Under the pieces are notes generated by a model. That model was not told the origin of the DNA. It made no database searches and worked only from the letters and a program-made list of their open reading frames with translations. Both the position numbers and the translations under genes were made by a program. Source: Thaumasiovibrio subtropicus (GTDB lineage Bacteria > Pseudomonadota > Gammaproteobacteria > Enterobacterales > Vibrionaceae). Taken from it: a stretch of DNA of 64,000 nt. Numbering within the stretch: the stretch's first letter is position 1; each line of letters starts with the position of its first letter. Below, piece after piece: positions 56,230 to 64,000 of the stretch. The stretch is from the NCBI RefSeq assembly GCF_019703835.1, contig NZ_AP023054.1, positions 3,223,580 through 3,287,579 on the forward strand, written 5' to 3'.

Positions 56230-56255
56230 AAAAACGGCACTTCGGTGCCGTTTTT
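56230..56255 (+). terminator. fklB terminator
   Basis: AAAAACGGCAC (56230-56240), loop TTCG, GTGCCGTTTTT (56245-56255). It is a canonical tetraloop terminator. Confidence 0.93.
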
Positions 56256-56332
56256 AGTACTAAAAGCCAATTAGGTATTTTAATGCCGCTGATATACAGT
56301 TAAGTTATCTCTATTCACAAGGAGGTAACATC

Positions 56333-56848
56333 ATGAAATACACTACCTTAGCTGTCCTTGCTAGCCTAACTCTACCTGTACACGCTTTCAGCTTTGACGA
56401 TGCACTCAAGCATGTTGATGAAGAAACCGTTTCAACTGCATCAAGCCTGCTCGATAAGGGTCTCGCCACACTTGATAACAAAGCCACAGAAGCCAGTCCT
56501 CTCGTTTCTCTACTCAGTGACCAAATCGATGTATCCCCAACCCAAGCGGCCGGTGGTGCAGGGGCACTATTAGCGCTCGCTTCAAACAGTCTTGGCAATA
56601 CACAAGGCAATGAATTAACTGCGCTTATCCCGGGGCTGGATAGCCTGACATCTGCCATCCCTTCAGAATACGCTGGCGTATTAGAAGGCGCAAAAGGCTT
56701 GAGCAACGTGATGTCAGCTTTCGATGCGCTTGGCATTGATCCTGCGTTAATCAGTCAGTTTGCCCCCATCATTTTGCAGTACCTTGGCGATCAAGGCGCG
56801 ACCCAAGGTTTGTTGGGCTCATTAACGAGTCTATGGCAACCTGCGTAA
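56333..56848 (+). CDS. DUF2780 family secreted protein
   Basis: Predicted periplasmic protein of 171 residues. A signal peptide ends in VHA (about residue 17). The mature part is almost all Ala/Leu/Ser-rich helix, with SPLVSLLSDQIDVSPTQAAGGAGALLALA and a second similar segment ALGIDPALISQFAPIILQYL, the usual DUF2780 pattern of two related helical units. AGGAGG lies upstream of the ATG. Its function is unknown. Its original terminator has been split by the IS insertion just downstream. Confidence 0.85.
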   Translation: MKYTTLAVLASLTLPVHAFSFDDALKHVDEETVSTASSLLDKGLATLDNKATEASPLVSLLSDQIDVSPTQAAGGAGALLALASNSLGNTQGNELTALIPGLDSLTSAIPSEYAGVLEGAKGLSNVMSAFDALGIDPALISQFAPIILQYLGDQGATQGLLGSLTSLWQPA

Positions 56849-56888
56849 ACCGATTCGACGTTGTTGCGGCAGCAACGCGCAAAAACAA

Positions 56889-56910
56889 AAGGGAAGCATT
56901 CGCTTCCCTT
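56889..56910 (+). repeat. Left target-site duplication of the IS1182-type element
   Basis: This is a 22-base direct repeat of 58502-58523. It is itself a palindrome, AAGGGAAGC-ATTC-GCTTCCCTT, that is, a terminator hairpin. Confidence 0.88.
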
Positions 56911-56922
56911 CAGATTGATGAC

Positions 56923-56953
56923 GAACCCCGCTTTTTAAGCGGGGTTCTTTTTT
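56923..56953 (+). terminator. Terminator inside the left end of the IS
   Basis: GAACCCCGCTT (56923-56933), loop TTT, AAGCGGGGTTC (56937-56947), then six Ts. Oriented for plus-strand transcripts, it stops read-through from the DUF2780 gene into antisense of the transposase. Confidence 0.85.
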
Positions 56954-56989
56954 GGAAGCGACCGTAGGTCGCGATCGCGATATTTTTTG

Positions 56990-58425
56990 CTATGTCGTGC
57001 GCAGAAGTTTCCGTTCATTACATAGGCATACAGAAGCAAGTATTTGCCTCATTTCTGCCATGTTTAAGCCTATTTTTCGGAGATAGTTCATCACCAGCGC
57101 TATCTTCTTGATGTTTTGGGCTGCCGCTGCCAACCAACATTGCATTTGCACATTGGCTAGACCGCGGAAGCGAGCATAACGATGACCGTGATGTTGCTTA
57201 GCGTCTGCAAAGCTACGTTCTACTGTTTCACTTCGACGTCTATAAGTCTTCTTGCCGTAGGAAGAGAGCCGCATTTGGTTTGCCCTCTCTACTGCGTCAC
57301 TATAGATATGCCGTGTAATCACTTTCTTCATATTTCTGCTTTGAGTACAGTCATCCCTCATTGGACAGAACGCACATTCTTTGGGGGCTGAGTGGTATTC
57401 TCGATACGCATCGCGTGAGGTCGTTTTATAAAGCAACTCCTGACCATTCGGACATTGGTAGCTGTCTCTTTGCGCATCGTAAGTAAAGTGTTTCTTTTTG
57501 AACGTATTTTTCGTTCTAGATGGACGTCGATAACCGAACACGCCAAGAATAGCTCGACGTTCAAGTGACTCCGCCACTGGAGCAGTAAAGTAGCCCGCAT
57601 CCAGTCCAACAGCTATCGGGTTCAATTGGAATGTGGCAAGCGTGTAATCTAAGCGTTGAACGTAAGGCTGTGAGTCATTGATGTTACCCGCGGTGGTGTA
57701 GGTATCGAGAATAATTCCGTGTTGACCATCAACGGTTCGATGGTCGAGATAAAAGAAGCCTTGAGGCTTATTATCACGAGTCATGAAGCCACTCTCTGGG
57801 TCAGTGGTGCTGGTTTTAGTATTCTTTGTTTTTGGCTCTGACTCCCGAGCCTTAAGTGGCTTCTTACCTGCTTTTCTCGGTCTAAAGCGACGTCTTCATC
57901 CAGCATATCAAGATAGGTACTGGCACGAACCGCCGTGACTTTATTGGTGTGTTTATTCTTGTTGGCGTTCGCTTTGAGATGAGTACTGTCCGTAAAGAGC
58001 TCTTGACCCGCGACCAAGCCTTTCGACATGGCTTGCTCTACGATATTGATAAAAATACGTTCGAATACATCCGTGCCATTAAAGCGACGAATGCGGTTCT
58101 GGCTGAGAGTAGAAGCGTGAATGACTTTCTCTGTTAATGACATCCGCAAGAACCAACGGTAAGCGACATTCACTTCAATCTCTTTGACGAGCTGACGCTC
58201 ACTTTTTATGCCAAAGATGTAGCCAAGTAAGATGATTTTGAAGAGGCGGACAGGGTCAACAGGTGGGCGTCCATTATCTTTACAGTAAAGATGAGCGACT
58301 TCATCTCGAATGAATTCGAAGTCGATAGCATTATCGATTTTACGCACTAAATGGTTTTTAGGAACTAACTGTTCCATCGTCACCATTTCCAGTTCGTATT
58401 GTTGCGGAGTAGGCTCTTGAAGCAT
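56990..58425 (-). pseudogene. IS1182-family transposase, frameshifted
   Basis: DDE-type transposase in two frames. The N-terminal part (58425 to about 57872) starts MLQEPTPQQYELEMVTMEQL and holds GRPPVDPVRLFKIILLGYI and the catalytic-region DSTHLKANANK. The C-terminal part (to 56990) holds ESGFMTRDNKPQGFFYLDH, GLDAGYFTAP and CPMRDDC. One extra A in the run complementary to 57872-57875 would restore a continuous chain (REKAGKKPLKAR). It is either a recent frameshift or a homopolymer sequencing error; the rest is intact. Confidence 0.88.
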
Positions 58426-58460
58426 AACGGAGTGTCCATATTTCGATACCCCTATTAGAT

Positions 58461-58490
58461 CAAAGGTCTAGCTCGAAAGCTAGACCTTTG
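58461..58490. repeat. Hairpin at the upstream end of the transposase gene
   Basis: CAAAGGTCTAGCT (58461-58473), loop CGAA, AGCTAGACCTTTG (58478-58490). It is a 13-bp perfect stem between the IS end and the transposase start. It may shield the transposase from transcripts entering from cysH, either by termination or by sequestering translation signals. Confidence 0.7.
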
Positions 58491-58501
58491 TCAGCAGTCT
58501 G

Positions 58502-58523
58502 AAGGGAAGCATTCGCTTCCCTT
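58502..58523 (-). terminator. Right target-site duplication, former cysH terminator hairpin
   Basis: This is the same 22-base palindrome as at 56889-56910. For cysH transcripts the stem is now followed by IS sequence (CAGAC) in place of the T-rich tract, which stayed with the left copy. Confidence 0.8.
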
Positions 58524-58553
58524 TCTTATTCGCAATGTTATCGTTATCGACAA

Positions 58554-59315
58554 TTAAATACCTTCGCCGTCACCTTTGACATCATCTTCATGCAAGCCAC
58601 ATTCTCGTTTCAAACCGAAGAAGCGTGTTTCTTGCTCTGACATACCCGGACGCCATTTTTCCGTGGTATGGACATCACCCACGGAACGATAGCCCTGCTC
58701 AAACAGTGGATGAATGGGCAGATCATGCTGCGCTAGATAGTCGTCCACATCTTGCTTGCTCCAGTCAATCACAGGCAAGAATTTAAACAAACCATTCTTA
58801 ATCGCCAGAATCGGTAAATTCGCTCTAGAATCAGATTGCTCACGGCGTAACCCGGAGAACCACGTCCCCACATTCAGTTCATCCAATGCGCGACGCATGG
58901 GCTCTACTTTATTGATGCGGTTATACTTACTGATCCCATCCACCCCTTGTTCCCACAATTTACCGTAGCGCGCTTCTTGCCATGCCGCACTTTCGCGCGC
59001 CTGATAGACATGCAGATTCAAGTTCAGCTTCGTCGTCAGTTGATCGATAAACTGGTAGGTTTCTGGAAACAGGTAGCCCGTGTCAGTCAAAATAACAGGC
59101 ACATCAGACTTCACCGATGTCACTAAATGCAACATCACAGCGGCTTGGATGCCAAAGCTAGAGGCGAGCGCAAACTCGCCTTGTAGGTTTTCAAGCGCCC
59201 ACTCAACTCGCTGAGTCGCCGACAACGCTTCTAACTCTGCATTCACTTCTGCTAAGGCAAGGATTTGCTCTACCTTAGGTAAAGCCAGCAATTCAGCCAG
59301 TTGATATTTAGGCAT
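58554..59315 (-). CDS. cysH: Phosphoadenosine phosphosulfate reductase
   Basis: Thioredoxin-dependent reduction of PAPS to sulfite and PAP. The 253 residues (ATG at 59315, GAGGGA six bases upstream) include [34 protein letters not shown] and the C-terminal catalytic ECGLH. There are no paired-cysteine iron-sulfur motifs, so it uses PAPS and not APS. The start overlaps the end of cysI by eight bases. It is the last gene of cysJ-cysI-cysH. Confidence 0.96.
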   Translation of the reverse strand: MPKYQLAELLALPKVEQILALAEVNAELEALSATQRVEWALENLQGEFALASSFGIQAAVMLHLVTSVKSDVPVILTDTGYLFPETYQFIDQLTTKLNLNLHVYQARESAAWQEARYGKLWEQGVDGISKYNRINKVEPMRRALDELNVGTWFSGLRREQSDSRANLPILAIKNGLFKFLPVIDWSKQDVDDYLAQHDLPIHPLFEQGYRSVGDVHTTEKWRPGMSEQETRFFGLKRECGLHEDDVKGDGEGI

Positions 59316-61029
59316 AGAAATCCCTCTTCGATACTTTAACTTCTGCAATAATGCCCGCGCGAATTACGTAATCACCAAACGCTTCGTTCCCTTCGCGTTC
59401 CGATGACCAGCGGCCAATTAATTCATCCAACTCTTCTAGGATCTGCTTGTCAGTAATGTTCTCTTTGTACATTTTAGGCACACGCGTCCCCGCGCGGTTA
59501 CCCCCTAAGTGCAGGTTGTAACGCCCCGGCGCTTTACCGACTAACCCCACTTCCGCCAACATGGCGCGACCACATCCATTCGGGCAGCCAGTAACACGTA
59601 GGATTATATTGTCGTCTTGCGGGACTTCATGCTTCTCAAGCAGACCTTCTACGTCAGTGACAAACTCAGGTAGGAAGCGTTCTGCCTCAGCCATGGCCAA
59701 TGGACAAGTAGGAAAAGCCACACAAGCCATCGAGTTTTTACGTTGCTCAGACGTGTTGTCATCCATCAAGCCGTGTGCACGCGCAATTTTCTCGATCTTC
59801 GCTTTTTGCGATTTCGGTACGCCCGCTACGATAATGTTCTGATTCGCTGTCATGCGGAAGTCACCCTTGTGTACTTTCGCAATCTCAGCCATCCCCGTTT
59901 TCAAAGGCTTGCCCGGGAAGTCCAGCAGACGGCCATTTTCAATAAACAGCGCTAAATGATGTTTACCATCAATGCCTTCAACCCACCCGATACGGTCACC
60001 ACGCCCGGTAAACTCATAAGGACGGCTCGCTTCAAACGCGATCCCCGCACGCTTTTCCACTTCGGCTTTAAATACATCAATACCGACGCGATCCAAGGTG
60101 TACTTGGTTTTTGCATTCTTACGATTGCTACGGTTACCCCAGTCGCGCTGTGTCGTGACCACAGCAGCCGCAACATCCAGTGTTTTCTCCAATGGGATGT
60201 AACCAAAATCATCCGCTTTACGCGGGTAAGTGGCTAAGTCACCGTGTGTCATCGCCAACCCACCACCGACAAGCACGTTAAAACCAACTAGCTTGCCTTC
60301 TTTGGCGATCGCAACAAAGTTCAAGTCATTCGCGTGTACATCCACGTCGTTTTGCGGTGGAATAACAACGGTTGTTTTAAATTTACGTGGCAGATAGTTA
60401 TCCCCAAGGATCGGTTCTTTATCTGTCTCTTCTACCTTTTCACCATCGAGCCAAATTTCCGCATAGGCGCGAGTTTTAGGCAATAAATGCTCAGAGATTT
60501 TCGCCGCCCACTCGTAGGCTTCTTGGTGAAGCTCAGACTCGACTGGGTTAGACGTACACAGCACGTTTCGGTTAACGTCACCTGCCGTTGCAATCGCATC
60601 AATACCAATGCTGTTGAGCGTTTGATGCATCAATTTAATGTTTGGCTTCAACACGCCGTGAAACTGAAATGTTTGGCGGGTTGTCAGACGAATACTGCCG
60701 TACAGCGAGTGTTCTGCTGCAAACTTATCAATCGCCAACCATTGATCAGGCTTGATCACACCACCCGGCATACGGGCACGTAACATCACATTGTGTAGTG
60801 GCTCAAGCTTTTGCTTAGCACGCTCACCACGGATATCGCGGTCATCTTGCTGATACATACCGTGGAAACGGATTAACTGAAAGTTATCGCCTTTAAATCC
60901 ACCCGTAATACGATCTTGCAGATCTTCTTCGATCGTACCACGCAGGTGGCGACTCTCCGCTTTCAAGCGCTCGTTATCAGATAGTGGGCCGAGCACTTCG
61001 CCCAAAACTTCTTGTTGTTGCTTGCTCAT
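59308..61029 (-). CDS. cysI: Sulfite reductase hemoprotein beta subunit
   Basis: Six-electron reduction of sulfite to sulfide on a siroheme-Fe4S4 centre. The 573 residues carry the two ferredoxin-nitrite/sulfite reductase halves, [13 protein letters not shown] for siroheme binding, and the cluster cysteines in [13 protein letters not shown] and [11 protein letters not shown]. Its start overlaps the cysJ stop (TAATG). The siroheme comes from the pathway begun by CobA in the other operon. Confidence 0.97.
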   Translation of the reverse strand: MSKQQQEVLGEVLGPLSDNERLKAESRHLRGTIEEDLQDRITGGFKGDNFQLIRFHGMYQQDDRDIRGERAKQKLEPLHNVMLRARMPGGVIKPDQWLAIDKFAAEHSLYGSIRLTTRQTFQFHGVLKPNIKLMHQTLNSIGIDAIATAGDVNRNVLCTSNPVESELHQEAYEWAAKISEHLLPKTRAYAEIWLDGEKVEETDKEPILGDNYLPRKFKTTVVIPPQNDVDVHANDLNFVAIAKEGKLVGFNVLVGGGLAMTHGDLATYPRKADDFGYIPLEKTLDVAAAVVTTQRDWGNRSNRKNAKTKYTLDRVGIDVFKAEVEKRAGIAFEASRPYEFTGRGDRIGWVEGIDGKHHLALFIENGRLLDFPGKPLKTGMAEIAKVHKGDFRMTANQNIIVAGVPKSQKAKIEKIARAHGLMDDNTSEQRKNSMACVAFPTCPLAMAEAERFLPEFVTDVEGLLEKHEVPQDDNIILRVTGCPNGCGRAMLAEVGLVGKAPGRYNLHLGGNRAGTRVPKMYKENITDKQILEELDELIGRWSSEREGNEAFGDYVIRAGIIAEVKVSKRDFYA

Positions 61030-62861
61030 TAGTACACGTCCTTCTGGTAACGTTTCGCTTTACGGAGATCGTTTAGGAATGTTTCAGCATCTTCACGGCT
61101 CTTACCACCTTGCTGCTCAATCACAGTCACGAGGGCATCATGGACATCCTTCGCCATACGTGTCGCATCACCACACACATAGACATAAGCGCCATCTTGT
61201 AACCAGTTCCAAACTTGCTCAGCTTGCTCGAGGATGCGATGTTGAACATACACTTTCTCGGCTTGATCGCGACTAAAGGCCACATCAAGCTGGCTCAAAA
61301 TGCCTGATTTCAGGTACTTCTGCCATTCCACTTGGTAAAGGAAATCTTCAGTAAAGGTACGGTCACCAAAGAACAACCAGTTTTTCCCTTCCGCATCACG
61401 ATTATCACGTTCTTGGATGAAGCTACGGAATGGCGCGATACCAGTACCTGGACCAACCATGATCACTGGCGCATTATCGTCTGCTGGAAGCTTAAAGTTG
61501 TTATTGTGTTCAACGAACACTTTCACTTTGCCACCCTCTTCGACACGGTGTGACAAGTAAGAAGATGCGCCACCAAAACGTTGCTCATCCCCTTTTTCAA
61601 ACTCAACAACACCCACAGTCAAATGGACTTCGCTATCCACTTCTTCTTGGCTTGAAGCGATAGAGTATAGGCGCGGTGTTAACTTACGCAGTAGACCCAC
61701 AAGCTGTTCTGCACTCAACTTGGTTTTCTTCTCAGCGAGCACATCGACAACTTGGGTGTTGTTCGCATAATCACGTAGCTTATCTTTATCTTCCACCAGC
61801 TTTTGTAGCTTCTTGCTACCGGATAGTTCCGCATACTGCGTCACTTGCTGAGGGTTGGCAGACGTGATTTCAAATTTTTCTATCAAGGCTTGACGCAGTG
61901 GCAATGTATCGTTGCCGACTGTCACTGATTCATCACCCTTTAAGCCCGCTTTCGCTAGAATCGCATCAGCAAGCGCAGGATCATTCTCATACCATACACC
62001 CAGGGCATCACCCGGTTGGTAAGACAGATCCGAACCATCAAGATCAATCTCAATATGACGCACATCTTTGCCTGAGCTACGGCCAGTAATTTTCTGGCTT
62101 ACCAAAAACTCCGCTTCAAATGGGTTCTGCTTGTTGTAAGCAGAAGCGATCGGCGCAGCACTTGTTTGGCCGACAGGAAGTGTCACCACTTCAGCTTGCG
62201 CTGATGCCAACGCGTCTTTTAGGAAAGTAATTGCTGAAGCGCACCATTCATCGGCAGGTTGCTCATAATCCACATCCAAATCTACTCGGGGTTGGAACGG
62301 TGTCGCACCGAGCTTAGAAAGGAAGCTGTCAAAGTCTTTGCCTGTTTGGCAGAAGAACTCATAACTTGAATCACCTAAGCCGATCACGGCGTACTTCAAG
62401 TTAGGAAGTTTTGGTGCTTTCTTTGACTGCAAGAATTCGTGCAGTTCAATGGCGTTGTCGGGTGCTTCACCTTCACCATTGGTCGAGGCAACAATCACCA
62501 CATACTGCTCTTTGGCTAGATTTTTACCTTTGTAATCATCTGCCGAAAACAGTTCAACCTCGATACCTGCAGCAGCTGAGTCTTCTTTCAGTTTCTCAGC
62601 AACACCTTTGGCATTCCCTGTTTGCGAGGCATAGATAATGGTGAGCTTGCCCGCAGGTTGAGCAGCAGGTGCAGTAGCAACAGGCGCTAACCCAGCTTGC
62701 GCAACGGGTTGACCTGCGGTTTGCGTTTGACTAAGTCCCCAGAAATAACCACTCATCCACGCTAACTGTTGTGGCGAGAGTTCGGCGACGGTTTGTTGTA
62801 ATTGACCCAATTGTTGGTCATTTATTGGACTGGCTAGAGCCGAGAGTTCCTTTGGTAACAT
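61029..62861 (-). CDS. cysJ: Sulfite reductase flavoprotein alpha subunit
   Basis: Passes electrons from NADPH through FAD and FMN to CysI. From the ATG at 62861 ([20 protein letters not shown]) the 610 residues comprise an N-terminal helical part with [10 protein letters not shown], a flavodoxin domain (about 70-220, [15 protein letters not shown]), an FAD domain with RLYSIASS, and an NADPH domain with [12 protein letters not shown] and [14 protein letters not shown], ending KRYQKDVY. The open frame extends to 62912, but homology supports the start chosen. It is first in the operon. Confidence 0.96.
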   Translation of the reverse strand: MLPKELSALASPINDQQLGQLQQTVAELSPQQLAWMSGYFWGLSQTQTAGQPVAQAGLAPVATAPAAQPAGKLTIIYASQTGNAKGVAEKLKEDSAAAGIEVELFSADDYKGKNLAKEQYVVIVASTNGEGEAPDNAIELHEFLQSKKAPKLPNLKYAVIGLGDSSYEFFCQTGKDFDSFLSKLGATPFQPRVDLDVDYEQPADEWCASAITFLKDALASAQAEVVTLPVGQTSAAPIASAYNKQNPFEAEFLVSQKITGRSSGKDVRHIEIDLDGSDLSYQPGDALGVWYENDPALADAILAKAGLKGDESVTVGNDTLPLRQALIEKFEITSANPQQVTQYAELSGSKKLQKLVEDKDKLRDYANNTQVVDVLAEKKTKLSAEQLVGLLRKLTPRLYSIASSQEEVDSEVHLTVGVVEFEKGDEQRFGGASSYLSHRVEEGGKVKVFVEHNNNFKLPADDNAPVIMVGPGTGIAPFRSFIQERDNRDAEGKNWLFFGDRTFTEDFLYQVEWQKYLKSGILSQLDVAFSRDQAEKVYVQHRILEQAEQVWNWLQDGAYVYVCGDATRMAKDVHDALVTVIEQQGGKSREDAETFLNDLRKAKRYQKDVY

Positions 62862-63012
62862 GACACGACGATCCCTATACATTGCGTGAGGATAGATTAG
62901 CCATTTCACCAAATAACAAGAAAGAATAGATAAGCATGTTTTATAACCTTTTGTTTGGTCAGGTTACGTACTCATTCCTCCTTTTCCGCACTAAAAAACA
63001 TGCGCTCATCGC

Positions 63013-63246
63013 TCAAAAATCATCCGCTATACGCACTTGCTGAAATCCTACCGCGAGCGCATTTTCAGTTGCTTGATCAATATCGTGATAGCACTTTTCA
63101 ACCCCAGCAGCGTCTGTTAGAGGTACAAAGCCGCCACGTCGATGACGAAATTCGACAATCCAACCGTCTGCGCTCAACGAAGGCTCGACAACCGCTTCCA
63201 CCAGTTCATGGGAGGTGTACAAGCGCTGTAACTCTGTCAACGTCAT
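63013..63246 (-). CDS. Small uncharacterised protein
   Basis: I do not recognise a family. The product from ATG 63246 has 77 residues (81 if GTG 63258 is used; neither has a clear RBS). It is cytoplasmic, compact and mixed alpha/beta, with VVEPSLSADGWIVEFRHRRG followed by PLTDAAG and a C-terminal helix. Codon use matches the neighbours. It lies between the outer-membrane protein gene and cysJ on the same strand. Confidence 0.65.
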   Translation of the reverse strand: MTLTELQRLYTSHELVEAVVEPSLSADGWIVEFRHRRGGFVPLTDAAGVEKCYHDIDQATENALAVGFQQVRIADDF

Positions 63247-63310
63247 ACCTTTGCTCACTTTCGTTTTTATATTTCTTTTAAATCTGGCTCAGGAGTGAAA
63301 AATAGGCAAA

Positions 63311-63338
63311 AAAAAGCCGCACATTTGTGCGGCTTTTT
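63311..63338 (-). terminator. Terminator of the outer-membrane protein gene
   Basis: AAAAAGCCGCAC (63311-63322), loop ATTT, GTGCGGCTTTTT (63327-63338). It is a perfect 12-bp stem with a U-run in the minus-strand direction, 21 bases past the stop. Confidence 0.92.
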
Positions 63339-63358
63339 GTAATCGTATCAATAACGAA

Positions 63359-63979
63359 TCAAAAATCGAATTCAATACCAGCAAATGGGCCACGGTTAAA
63401 CACTTCACCGTCACCGCTTATCCAATCCATATCATAATCCATTGCGCGGTATCCAGCGCGAAGCTTCATGTCAAACGCGTACATACCGAAGCTATACATC
63501 ACACCCGCCTGGCCATCGACCATGCTGGTTTTATTGAAGCTACTGAAGTTAAGATCAGTAAAAATAGTCAAGTTGGTCGCTGGAATACCAATTTCTACAT
63601 TGCCATAAACGCCAGGTTGCCAGTCACTAAACTGCTGCGTGTTAAAACGACCGCTGCTTAGGTTGGCAATATTTAGGCCCAAATCGAAACTGATAAGATC
63701 GTTATCTAAAATCTCATAATACGCGGTGATATCCGTTTGATTAAACGCGATACCACGTGTATCCAAGTTAGTTTGGCGTAAACGTACATTGGGTACCAGA
63801 GGAATGAAATGCTCTACTGCGACATAGAAGGAGCCTACTGCATCATCACCTGATTTTACATTATTGACTTTGGCGTCCATACCCCAAAAATCAGCGCCTA
63901 CTTTCGCGCCCAAAAACATATCCGCTTGAGCAGGTAAAGCGGCGACTAAAGCTAACATTGCCAGTGAGAATTTTTTCAT
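63359..63979 (-). CDS. TIGR04219-like outer membrane beta-barrel protein
   Basis: The 206-residue precursor has a signal peptide MKKFSLAMLALVAALPAQA cleaved before DMFLG, then alternating amphipathic strands (for example GSFYVAVEHFIPLVPNVRL and GVMYSFGMYAFDMKLRAGYR) and a C-terminal strand GPFAGIEFDF ending in Phe, the BAM signal. The ATG at 63979 has GGGGGA seven bases upstream; the upstream extension is rejected. The barrel is probably of eight strands. Its function is unknown; the family name is from memory of the pattern. Confidence 0.82.
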   Translation of the reverse strand: MKKFSLAMLALVAALPAQADMFLGAKVGADFWGMDAKVNNVKSGDDAVGSFYVAVEHFIPLVPNVRLRQTNLDTRGIAFNQTDITAYYEILDNDLISFDLGLNIANLSSGRFNTQQFSDWQPGVYGNVEIGIPATNLTIFTDLNFSSFNKTSMVDGQAGVMYSFGMYAFDMKLRAGYRAMDYDMDWISGDGEVFNRGPFAGIEFDF

Positions 63980-64000
63980 TCGGTCATCCCCCAAAATTAA

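Larger units (their letters stand above)
56911..58501 (-). mobile_element. IS1182-type insertion sequence
   Basis: A 1,591-base element bounded by imperfect terminal inverted repeats: the left end CAGATTGATGACGAA and the inverted right end CAGACTGCTGACAAA match at 12 of 15 bases. It is flanked by a 22-base direct duplication of a terminator palindrome. It encodes one transposase on the minus strand, now frameshifted. Hairpins lie inside both ends (56923-56953 and 58461-58490). Family assignment rests on the transposase motifs. Confidence 0.88.

Overview
The window is chromosomal DNA of a gammaproteobacterium, most likely of the family Vibrionaceae. Gene order follows the Escherichia coli/Vibrio backbone closely (nudF-yqiB-cpdA-yqiA-parE divergent from tolC; ygiF, ygiM and cca; uppP-folK-folB divergent from plsY; tsaD divergent from rpsU-yqeY-dnaG-rpoD; tRNA-Ile2 after rpoD), and the rRNA, tRNA and cys gene sequences look vibrio-like. 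The genus cannot be fixed by reading alone.

Layout. 1-4.3 kb: parE (cut by the left edge) behind yqiA, cpdA, yqiB and nudF on the minus strand. 4.7-15.7 kb: tolC with a CpxR-like box, hldE, lpxL, glnE, a chemoreceptor, a voltage-gated-type K+ channel and the triphosphatase ygiF. 15.9-22.4 kb: a PhoU-like protein with a PiT phosphate permease, ygiM, a fused GspA-GspB protein of the type II secretion assembly system, and cca. 22.4-31.8 kb: a lipoprotein, uppP-folK-folB, plsY, tsaD and the macromolecular-synthesis cluster rpsU-yqeY-dnaG-rpoD.

31.8-35.3 kb is the only accessory stretch. It starts at tRNA-Ile2(CAU) and holds short direct repeats of attachment-site type, a stand-alone homologue of EF-Tu domain 3, a decayed IS630-type transposase and an apparently intact group II intron of about 1.9 kb. 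The intron sits just past the terminator of an rRNA operon. 35.3-46.1 kb: two complete rRNA operons in tandem on the minus strand, one with tRNA-Glu and one with tRNA-Ile and tRNA-Ala in the spacer.

46.3-63 kb is mainly assimilatory sulfate reduction. One minus-strand operon, cobA-cysD-cysN-SLC13 transporter-cysC-cysQ, imports and activates sulfate, makes a siroheme precursor and clears PAP. A second, cysJ-cysI-cysH, reduces PAPS to sulfide. Between them lie elaA, an EamA exporter, ytfB divergent from fklB, a DUF2780 protein and an IS1182-type element. That element landed in the terminator hairpin shared by the DUF2780 gene and cysH and duplicated it. A small unknown protein and an outer-membrane barrel protein close the window.

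Sequence quality matters here. The two rRNA operons differ at about ten homopolymer runs, some in universally conserved rRNA, and the IS transposase is broken by one base in an A-run. This looks like homopolymer indel error in the assembly rather than biology. I found no CRISPR array, defence system or intact prophage.
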